Assembly (NCBI GenBank): GCA_964423795.1
Contig: CAYRGC010000030.1
Coordinates: forward strand, 1-10,764
DNA from: CAYRGC01 sp964423795
Lineage (GTDB): Bacteria; Patescibacteriota; Gracilibacteria; Peribacterales; Peribacteraceae
Direction of reading: 5' to 3'
DNA: 10,764 bases
Below the pieces are notes generated by a model, which made no database searches, had not been told where the DNA came from, and saw only the letters and a list, made by a program, of their open reading frames with translations. The stretch's first letter is position 1, and every line of letters begins with the position of its first letter. Below, one piece after another: positions 6,000 to 10,764 of this stretch. A program made the translations under genes and the position numbers.

Positions 6000-7757
6000 A
6001 TGGTGAGCGAAGCCGAACCACACTCCCCGTCGATCCGCCCAGATTTTTCCATGGTTCCACCGCGATCATCCACGGGTTCCGAGAAGGCCGCAGGGCGGCA
6101 GGGAGGATCGACCCCGCACATCCGCTACATCATCGTCACCGGAGGAGTCTGCAGTTCGCTTGGGAAGGGCATCGCCGTTTCGTCGATCGGGGCCATCATG
6201 AAGGCCTGCGGCTTCAAGGTGTTCGTCCAGAAGCTCGATCCGTACCTTAACGTGGATCCGGGCACGATGAGCCCGTTCCAGCACGGCGAGGTGTTCGTCA
6301 CGGACGACGGCGCGGAGACCGATCTCGATCTCGGCCACTACGAGCGTTTCATCGACGAACCGATGAGTAAGCTCAGTACGGTCACGACGGGCCAGATCTA
6401 CCAGGCCGTCCTCAACAAGGAGCGGCAGGGCGGGTACCTCGGGAAGACGATCCAGGTGGTCCCGCACATCACGAACGCCATCAAGGACCGCATGAAGGAC
6501 GCGGCGCAGAAGAGCGGCGCGGACATCATGCTCGTGGAGATCGGCGGCACGGTGGGCGACATCGAGGGCGAGCCGTTCCTGGAGGCCGTGCGCCAGATGC
6601 GCGCGGAACTGGGCGGCACCGGCGTGTTCCACGTCCACCTCACGCTCCTCCCCTACCTCGCCGCGAGCAAGGAACTGAAGACCAAGCCGACGCAGCTCTC
6701 CGTCCGGGAGCTCCGCCGCATCGGCCTGCAGCCGGACATGATCCTCGCCCGCGCGGACGCGAAGATCCCGATGGAACTCCTGGATAAGATCAGCCACTTC
6801 TGCGGCGTCGACCGCCGCGCCGTGATCCCCGCGCCGACGGTGAGCTCCATCTACGACGTACCCCTCAACTTCCAGAAGCACGAGATGGCGGAGATCATCG
6901 CGGAGAAATTGGACCTCGGCAGCGTGAAGCCCGACATGCGCGAGTGGGAGAAGGGTCAGGAACGCCACGAGAAGGCCGGAAAGGACGTCCAGATCGCGAT
7001 CGTCGGCAAGTACACGCACCTGGACGACGCCTACCTGAGCGTCATCGAGGCGATCAAGGCGGCGGCCGTCTTCCACGGCCGGCACGCGGAGATCGTCTGG
7101 ATCGATTCCGAGAAGCTCGAACAGAAGGACGATGCGACGTGGGACAAGATGAAGAAGTGCGCGGGCATCGTGGTGCCCGGCGGCTTCGGCCTGCGCGGCG
7201 TGGAAGGCAAAATCCTGGCCGCCAACTACGCCAGGATCAAGAAGGTGCCGTACCTCGGCCTCTGCCTTGGCGCGCAGATCATGACCATCGAGTTCGCGAG
7301 GTCCGTGACGGGCGACACGAAGCTCACGAGCGAGGAGTTCGACGAGGAACAGAAGCTCGATCATTCGAAGTACGTCGTGCACTTCCTCCCCGGCCAGCAC
7401 CACGGGAAGGACAAGGGCGGCACGCTGCGCCTCGGCGCCTACGTCTGCTCCCTCAAGCCGAAAACCAAGGCCTGGGAGGCGTATGCCTCGTCTACGCTCG
7501 GCACAGGCGCTAAATTCTCAGGGGATATCTCAGAAAGACATCGCCACCGCTACGAGTTCAACAACGCCTTCAAGGAGACGCTCGAGGAAAACGGCCTGCT
7601 CTTCTCCGGCATCTGGCCGAAGACGGGTCTCGCCGAGATCGTGGAGGTGAAGGACCACCCGTTCATGGTGGGCAGCCAGTTCCACCCGGAGTTCCAGAGC
7701 CGCCCCCACCGTCCGCATCCCCTCTTCGCGGCGTTCATGAAGGAAGCAGTGAAATGA
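6000..7757 (+). CDS. pyrG: CTP synthase (glutamine-hydrolysing)
   Basis: CTP synthase makes CTP from UTP, ATP and glutamine, the last step of pyrimidine nucleotide synthesis. The synthetase domain (about 42-310) starts with RYIIVTGGVCSSLGKG (42-57), whose Lys56 lies in the P-loop, followed by KLDPYLNVDPGTMSP (78-92), VEIGGTVGDIEG (179-190) and KTKPTQLSVRELRRIG (227-242). The class I glutamine amidotransferase domain (about 328-580) has PGGFGLRG (393-400), nucleophile Cys422 in YLGLCLGAQ, and His562/Glu564 in FHPEFQSRP, so the catalytic triad is complete. Length is 585 against a usual 535-550. The excess is a polar N-terminal tail of about 40 residues, which would shorten to 23 if translation began at the in-frame ATG at 6051. 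ATG 6000 is preferred because of the promoter just upstream. Neither ATG has a Shine-Dalgarno. Confidence 0.97.
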   Translation: MVSEAEPHSPSIRPDFSMVPPRSSTGSEKAAGRQGGSTPHIRYIIVTGGVCSSLGKGIAVSSIGAIMKACGFKVFVQKLDPYLNVDPGTMSPFQHGEVFVTDDGAETDLDLGHYERFIDEPMSKLSTVTTGQIYQAVLNKERQGGYLGKTIQVVPHITNAIKDRMKDAAQKSGADIMLVEIGGTVGDIEGEPFLEAVRQMRAELGGTGVFHVHLTLLPYLAASKELKTKPTQLSVRELRRIGLQPDMILARADAKIPMELLDKISHFCGVDRRAVIPAPTVSSIYDVPLNFQKHEMAEIIAEKLDLGSVKPDMREWEKGQERHEKAGKDVQIAIVGKYTHLDDAYLSVIEAIKAAAVFHGRHAEIVWIDSEKLEQKDDATWDKMKKCAGIVVPGGFGLRGVEGKILAANYARIKKVPYLGLCLGAQIMTIEFARSVTGDTKLTSEEFDEEQKLDHSKYVVHFLPGQHHGKDKGGTLRLGAYVCSLKPKTKAWEAYASSTLGTGAKFSGDISERHRHRYEFNNAFKETLEENGLLFSGIWPKTGLAEIVEVKDHPFMVGSQFHPEFQSRPHRPHPLFAAFMKEAVK

Positions 7758-7762
7758 CAGGG

Positions 7763-7791
7763 GTTCTTCGGGAGGAAAGAACTGGGATTTT
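7763..7791 (+). terminator. Possible weak terminator after pyrG
   Basis: GTTCTT (7763-7768) pairs with AAGAAC (7777-7782) across 8 nt, followed by TGGGATTTT. The stem is short and the T-run is offset, so this is tentative. Confidence 0.3.
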
Positions 7792-7817
7792 GTTAGAAGT
7801 GAGCTAAGAAAATAACA

Positions 7818-7839
7818 AAGAAGCAATCAGCAAAGAAAT
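7818..7839 (+). repeat. Left arm of a 22-bp perfect inverted repeat
   Basis: AAGAAGCAATCAGC (7818-7831) followed by AAAGAAAT (7832-7839) is the exact reverse complement of 8304-8325. The match stops abruptly on both sides. No other copy was seen in the window. Confidence 0.92.
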
Positions 7840-7867
7840 GGATCAAGGCACGCAGGCCTGCATTCTT

Positions 7868-7873
7868 CATAAT
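7868..7873 (+). promoter_or_regulatory. -10 box of the first four helix bundle gene
   Basis: CATAAT matches TATAAT at five of six positions and ends 6 nt before the ATG at 7880. It lies inside the inverted-repeat unit, so the gene would carry its own promoter. No clear -35 is seen. Confidence 0.45.
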
Positions 7874-7879
7874 GAACTC

Positions 7880-8293
7880 ATGACTGACACAATCGACTGT
7901 CCGCGGGGCAAACCCTTCGATTTAGAAGAACGAACTGAACGTTTTGCGGCAAGAATTCGCACCTTCCTGCATCATTTTCCACGCACTTCCTTGAATGAAG
8001 AAGATTGTCAGCAACTATTGCGATCATCAGGATCGGTTGCAGCAAACTATATCGAAGCAAATGAAGCACTGGGAAAAGACGATTTCCTCATGAGGATCAG
8101 AATTTCTTTGAAAGAAGCAAAGGAAAGCAGATTATGGCTCTCACTCCTTATTCCTCCAATACCCGAGACAAAGGAAGAAATCGAGTGGCTTCGCAGCGAA
8201 TCTCATCAGCTCGTCCGGATTTTCAGCACGATTATTCGGAACACTCAAAAGAAATGGGGCAGGAAAACCACCCGCGCGTACCTTGGATCTTGA
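7880..8293 (+). CDS. Four helix bundle protein (S23 / 23S rRNA IVS-like family)
   Basis: The 137-residue product matches the four helix bundle family (TIGR02436-like), small homopentamer-type helical proteins first found in 23S rRNA intervening sequences and of unknown molecular function. Diagnostic features: FDLEERTERFAARIRTFL (13-30, helix 1), LLRSSGSVAANYIEANEAL (46-64, the family's R-S-x-x-S-x-x-A-N-x-x-E-A signature), FLMRIRISLKEAKESRLWLSLL (69-90, helix 3) and a C-terminal helix about 97-123. ATG 7880 is preferred: it gives the usual family length and follows a -10 box. The upstream in-frame ATG at 7838 overlaps the inverted repeat and would add 14 atypical residues. The gene sits 122 nt after pyrG and is convergent with the glycosyltransferase gene. 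Its base composition is more AT-rich than its neighbours, suggesting later arrival. Confidence 0.9.
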   Translation: MTDTIDCPRGKPFDLEERTERFAARIRTFLHHFPRTSLNEEDCQQLLRSSGSVAANYIEANEALGKDDFLMRIRISLKEAKESRLWLSLLIPPIPETKEEIEWLRSESHQLVRIFSTIIRNTQKKWGRKTTRAYLGS

Positions 8294-8303
8294 GCATTGA
8301 GTG

Positions 8304-8325
8304 ATTTCTTTGCTGATTGCTTCTT
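8304..8325 (-). repeat. Right arm of the 22-bp perfect inverted repeat
   Basis: The reverse complement of this segment equals 7818-7839 over all 22 positions. It begins 10 nt after the four helix bundle stop and ends 9 nt before the glycosyltransferase stop. The outer edge carries a short tandem, TTGCTTC twice (8318-8331 approx.). Confidence 0.92.
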
Positions 8326-8334
8326 GCTTCTTCC

Positions 8335-10128
8335 TCACAGCGGCCACACATACAGGCTCGTCACGAATGCCGCTCCGGCGATCAGGAACAGCAGAAGGAA
8401 GGACGAACGCAGGTACCCGAACGCCGTGGGGCGCAGGCCGACCGCCGCGTAATACGCGAGCGGGATCGCCATCGGCAGCACGTAGCGAAAATCCTGGGAT
8501 GAGCTGTACGGGAAGGCGATGCGATACGCGAACGCGAACACGAGATAGAGCAGGATGCCGCCCCACAGGGGAACCGTCTCCCGGGCGCGCCGCCATACGT
8601 CCCTCGCGAGCGAAATCGACGAAAGGACGAGGAGCAGCAGGGACGAAACGATCATCGAACGCGTGAGAAACAGGCGGTTATCACCGAACTGGAACTCGCC
8701 GGTGAGCGCGGAGCGGTAGAAGTACTCCCAGAAGTACTGGCGGCGCGCGGCGTCGTCGTAGGGGTTGTTGTACGGGATGGAGAGCAACTGCGCGGGATTG
8801 AACGTCAGCAGGTACTTCGGCTCGTTCTGGACGAAGTTCGTGAGCTTATACAGATTCCCCACGACCATCGATCGGCCGTCTTTCGCCTGCAGGGCGCGAG
8901 GCGCCACGAACCACCCCGCCACGAGGAAACCGATGAGCGCGAGCTGCCCGAGGCGGACGGCCTTCTGCCTCCATGAGAAACGCGGATGGCAGGCGAGGGC
9001 GAAGACCGACAGCATCACCAGGAGAGCCGTGGTGCTCTTCGCGAGGAGTCCGATTCCCAGAGAGACGCCGAGCCAAAGCCACAGGGAACGCGTCGGACGT
9101 CGGTACCACAGGAGCAGCAACGCGTACGAGGCGAAGGCGGCGAGAGTGGCGAGCGCGTCGTTGTTGATGCGCGGAGCGGCCAGGATCAGGCTCGGAAAGA
9201 TCGCCAGGAAAGCCGTGAAGAAGGCGCGTGACGCCCCCTCCCCCTCGCGCGGGAAGAGCCGGTAGGAGATCGCCGCTCCCAGCGCGAGCGTGAGGCACGA
9301 CAGCAAGAGCGAAAACGCCTGGATGCCGTTGGCCCCCCCGACCACGTTGCCCGAAAACCGCTCGCCGGCGAGGTACCAGGGGGCCGCCAGGTAGTAGTAG
9401 AGCGGCGGCTGGTAGGCTTGCCATCCCTGGGCCGGGGGAAGCCACGTGTGTGCCACGATCTGGGTGTACTCGAGGTGCCCGTCGAAATCGTGGCCGCGCA
9501 CGTCGTGCGGGGTCACGGAGAAGTATCCGTACCGAAGCAGGCAGCCCACGACGAGCAGGGCGACCACGCATCCGTGCGCGAGCATCCCCTCCTTCCGCTC
9601 GAACCAGAGGAATCCCGCGACCGTCGCGAGGCACCAGAGAACCGTCAGGGCGACCCGCAGGAGGACGAGCGGATCGGCGGAATCGAGCGCGATCTGCACG
9701 CCCCCCCTGCCGCCGCGGTTATCGACCGTGACGATCACCTCGTTGTCGCCGTCATGGAACCGGTCGGCGACGTCGAAGACGACTCCCCGTCCGTAATCGC
9801 ACGAATTGCCGGGCAACGCGAGCGGGACGCCGTTCACGGAGAACGACGTGAGGCACTCGTCGGGTATCACGCGTAGCAGCCTCGGGCGCGCGGGAGAGGA
9901 AAGCCGGGCCGTGAGCACCATGCGGATCTGACCGGTCCTCTCGAGGAACAACGGAAGCGCGCAGGGCTCGACGGGCTGACCGTCGACGGAACACGCCGCG
10001 GGCGAGAACTGCGGCTCGAGAAGGCTCCAGGCGATGGCGATGTTCGCTATCCCGAGCAGGAGCGCGGCGCCCGTCCAGAGAACAATCGTCCGCTGCCGCC
10101 GGAAGGTCGTCGTCAGCCGTGCCTGCAC
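8335..10128 (-). CDS. GT-C fold membrane glycosyltransferase (GT39/ArnT-like) with extracytoplasmic beta domain
   Basis: The 597-residue polytopic protein has about 12 hydrophobic helices and the traits of GT-C glycosyltransferases, which move a sugar from a polyprenyl-phosphate carrier onto a protein, lipid or glycan outside the membrane. After the second hydrophobic block come an acidic first-loop motif (HDFDGHLEY 213-221, likely the metal/catalytic Asp or Glu site), YQPPLYYYLAAPWY (239-252), the helix start PRINNDALA (319-327) and SSQDFRYVLPMAIPL (543-557), all common in the GT39/ArnT-like group. Between TM1 (about 14-36) and TM2 (about 153-175) sits a beta-rich segment of about 110 residues with four cysteines (46, 56, 92, 110) and SFSVNGVPLALPGNS...GDNEVIVTVDNRGG, like a carbohydrate-binding jelly roll. 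Donor and acceptor are unknown. The start is GTG at 10128, with a -10-like box 8 nt upstream and conserved-looking MQARL.. leading into TM1. Confidence 0.88.
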   Translation of the reverse strand: MQARLTTTFRRQRTIVLWTGAALLLGIANIAIAWSLLEPQFSPAACSVDGQPVEPCALPLFLERTGQIRMVLTARLSSPARPRLLRVIPDECLTSFSVNGVPLALPGNSCDYGRGVVFDVADRFHDGDNEVIVTVDNRGGRGGVQIALDSADPLVLLRVALTVLWCLATVAGFLWFERKEGMLAHGCVVALLVVGCLLRYGYFSVTPHDVRGHDFDGHLEYTQIVAHTWLPPAQGWQAYQPPLYYYLAAPWYLAGERFSGNVVGGANGIQAFSLLLSCLTLALGAAISYRLFPREGEGASRAFFTAFLAIFPSLILAAPRINNDALATLAAFASYALLLLWYRRPTRSLWLWLGVSLGIGLLAKSTTALLVMLSVFALACHPRFSWRQKAVRLGQLALIGFLVAGWFVAPRALQAKDGRSMVVGNLYKLTNFVQNEPKYLLTFNPAQLLSIPYNNPYDDAARRQYFWEYFYRSALTGEFQFGDNRLFLTRSMIVSSLLLLVLSSISLARDVWRRARETVPLWGGILLYLVFAFAYRIAFPYSSSQDFRYVLPMAIPLAYYAAVGLRPTAFGYLRSSFLLLFLIAGAAFVTSLYVWPL

Positions 10129-10136
10129 GGAAGAGG

Positions 10137-10142
10137 AGTGTA
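10137..10142 (-). promoter_or_regulatory. -10 box of the glycosyltransferase gene
   Basis: TACACT on the minus strand (four of six to TATAAT) ends 8 nt before the GTG start. A T-rich run lies just upstream (10146-10158 on the minus strand). No clear -35. Confidence 0.4.
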
Positions 10143-10161
10143 CCGGAAAAAGAAAAAGGGC

Positions 10162-10172
10162 GAGAGTAACAG
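10162..10172 (-). repeat. 11-bp repeat, left copy (inverted relative to 10659-10669)
   Basis: Read on the minus strand this is CTGTTACTCTC, identical to 10659-10669 on the plus strand. It lies 5 nt after the second four helix bundle stop and 34 nt before the glycosyltransferase start. It may bracket the bundle gene, or be a shared upstream element of the glycosyltransferase and pyrD. Confidence 0.6.
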
Positions 10173-10176
10173 AATA

Positions 10177-10536
10177 TCAGGAACGCTTTCTGCAGGACTT
10201 GATGAGACCTGTCAGGAGACGACTGACTTCTTCCGCCAAGGCCTGCGCATGAATCGTCTCGGATGAAGGGAGGAAGTCCAATGCGACGGCAAGTAGAATA
10301 AACGCCCGAGTTTCCGCGGCTTCACCGCGAGCGATCGTGTATTTATTCGCTTTGTCCGGATACGTGAATCTGCCGAAGCCCTCTGCGATATTCGCGAGAA
10401 TGCTCGCAGCGCTTCGTCTGATTTGCGCCGTCATCCCAAAGCGTTCGTCCTGAGGAAATTTCCGCGTAATGGCATAGACCTCCTTTGCGAGATCCATCGA
10501 TCGCTTCCATGCGATCAGATTGGTAAATGAATCCAT
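10177..10536 (-). CDS. Second four helix bundle protein, different subtype
   Basis: The 119-residue product begins MDSFTNLIAWKRSMDLAKEVYAITRKFP, the typical opening of the second common four helix bundle subtype (helix 1 with an L-x-A-W-K/Q motif), followed by FGMTAQIRRSAASILANIAEGFGRF (33-57, the R-R-A/S-x-S-I-x-A-N-I-A-E-G signature) and ARGEAAETRAFILLAVAL (69-86). ATG 10536 matches the family start and has a -10-like box 6 nt upstream. The frame stays open to 10575, but that would add 13 unlikely residues. Function is unknown for the family. It lies 48 nt upstream of the glycosyltransferase on the same strand and could be co-transcribed with it. Like the first copy, it is more AT-rich than surrounding genes. 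Confidence 0.92.
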   Translation of the reverse strand: MDSFTNLIAWKRSMDLAKEVYAITRKFPQDERFGMTAQIRRSAASILANIAEGFGRFTYPDKANKYTIARGEAAETRAFILLAVALDFLPSSETIHAQALAEEVSRLLTGLIKSCRKRS

Positions 10537-10542
10537 GCAAGA

Positions 10543-10548
10543 AGTATG
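10543..10548 (-). promoter_or_regulatory. -10 box of the second four helix bundle gene
   Basis: CATACT on the minus strand (four of six to TATAAT) ends 6 nt before the ATG at 10536, the same geometry as the first four helix bundle gene. A weak TTCGAA lies 16 nt upstream. Confidence 0.4.
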
Positions 10549-10658
10549 GCATCGCTGGAGCTTTTTCGAAGACATGCCATGGCCGCTGATAACGAAGAGG
10601 TAGGATTTTTGGCTTCATTACAATGTTTTTTGCGTTCTTCGACCTGGCAGATCTTCCC

Positions 10659-10669
10659 CTGTTACTCTC
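10659..10669 (+). repeat. 11-bp repeat, right copy
   Basis: CTGTTACTCTC is the reverse complement of 10162-10172. It overlaps the first unit of the octamer tandem repeat before pyrD. Confidence 0.6.
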
Positions 10670-10693
10670 TTACTCTCCTACTCTATTATTCTC
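10662..10693 (+). repeat. Imperfect octamer tandem repeat (four units) before pyrD
   Basis: The units read TTACTCTC, TTACTCTC, CTACTCTA, TTATTCTC. The array covers the presumed pyrD promoter and ends 4 nt before the ATG. Unit number could vary by slippage and alter spacing. Confidence 0.75.
10684..10689 (+). promoter_or_regulatory. -10 box of pyrD
   Basis: TATTAT (five of six to TATAAT) ends 8 nt before the ATG at 10698. GTTACT at 10661-10666, 17 nt upstream, is a poor -35. Confidence 0.45.
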
Positions 10694-10697
10694 CCCG

Positions 10698-10764
10698 ATG
10701 AACCTCAGCCAGACCGTCCTCGGCGTGACCTTCGAGAACCCGACCGTCCTCGCATCGGGCATCC
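10698..10764 (+). CDS. pyrD: Dihydroorotate dehydrogenase, N-terminus only (partial)
   Basis: Only 22 residues are present, MNLSQTVLGVTFENPTVLASGI. The L-x-V-x-F-x-NP-x-x-x-ASG opening is the conserved N-terminus of class 1 dihydroorotate dehydrogenases, which oxidise dihydroorotate to orotate in pyrimidine synthesis using FMN. The subclass (1A or 1B) cannot be told from this fragment. The ATG follows a -10 box at 8 nt and a CU-rich leader, with no Shine-Dalgarno. Together with pyrG this places two pyrimidine genes within 5 kb, though not adjacent. Confidence 0.8.
   Translation, partial: MNLSQTVLGVTFENPTVLASGI

Larger units (their letters stand above)
7818..8325. mobile_element. Candidate inverted-repeat-bounded cassette carrying a four helix bundle gene
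   Basis: A 508-bp unit is bounded by perfect 22-bp inverted repeats and holds one gene with its own -10 box. The block is visibly lower in G+C than pyrG to the left or the glycosyltransferase to the right. No transposase, recombinase or target-site duplication was found, so it could be a non-autonomous mobile unit, an invertible segment, or simply a gene with symmetrical flanks. The four helix bundle family was first known from intervening sequences inserted into 23S rRNA genes, which makes mobility plausible but unproven. Confidence 0.4.

Noticed and set aside
6066..7403. Long minus strand open frame opposite pyrG
   Set aside because: Antisense shadow rich in Leu/Arg/His/Asp; pyrG motifs cover the same bases with a complete catalytic triad.
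7838..7879. Upstream ATG start for the first four helix bundle gene
   Set aside because: It overlaps the inverted repeat and adds residues not seen in the family; ATG 7880 follows a -10 box and gives normal length.
7818..8325. Diversity-generating retroelement, because its Avd protein is also a four helix bundle
   Set aside because: No reverse transcriptase, template repeat or variable repeat is present in the window.
7818..8325. 23S rRNA intervening sequence
   Set aside because: No rRNA sequence is present on either side; the flanks are pyrG and a glycosyltransferase gene.
7800..8345. Target-site duplication flanking the 22-bp repeats
   Set aside because: The bases just outside the arms (7810-7817 and 8326-8333) do not match, so insertion by a standard transposase is not shown.
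10146..10158. T-rich run (minus strand) as a terminator of the second four helix bundle gene
   Set aside because: No stem-loop precedes it. It is more likely part of the glycosyltransferase promoter region.

Overview
This is a GC-rich bacterial chromosomal window (roughly 60% G+C by eye) with nine protein-coding genes, two of them cut by the window edges. It holds no rRNA, tRNA or CRISPR array and no transposase. The mix of housekeeping genes (membrane pyrophosphatase, UvrC, CTP synthase, dihydroorotate dehydrogenase) with two 'four helix bundle' (23S-IVS-like) genes, short gaps, and start sites lacking Shine-Dalgarno sequences fits an uncultured bacterium, perhaps of the Patescibacteria/CPR (for example Peribacteria-like). 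That placement is an inference, not a demonstration.

Layout. 1-1040 (-): N-terminal half of a membrane-bound ion-pumping pyrophosphatase (hppA). 1041-1272: divergent intergenic region with a strong hairpin and T-tract. 1273-3612 (+): uvrC, unusual because an entire GNAT acetyltransferase-like domain is inserted in its C-terminal nuclease domain. 3716-4072 (+): small membrane-anchored YtxH-like protein, ending in a UUCG-loop terminator. 4122-5408 (-): divergent LOG-family Rossmann protein. 5543-5932 (+): unrecognised acidic 129-aa protein. 6000-7757 (+): pyrG, CTP synthase. 7880-8293 (+): four helix bundle gene bracketed by a perfect 22-bp inverted repeat (7818-7839 / 8304-8325). 8335-10128 (-): GT-C membrane glycosyltransferase with an extracytoplasmic beta-rich domain. 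10177-10536 (-): a second four helix bundle gene of a different subtype. 10698-end (+): start of a dihydroorotate dehydrogenase (pyrD).

Expression logic. Strands alternate, so most genes look monocistronic. Six starts (uvrC, the LOG gene, both four helix bundle genes, the glycosyltransferase, pyrD) have a -10-like hexamer ending only 6-8 nt before the start codon, the geometry of leaderless mRNA. Most of the others have a pyrimidine-rich leader and none has a usable Shine-Dalgarno. PyrG and PyrD both belong to pyrimidine synthesis but are separated by the accessory block 7818-10669, which looks like an insertion-prone region.

Best candidates for something new: (1) the UvrC-GNAT fusion; (2) the four helix bundle gene inside perfect inverted repeats, a possible minimal mobile or invertible cassette; (3) the leaderless start-site architecture.
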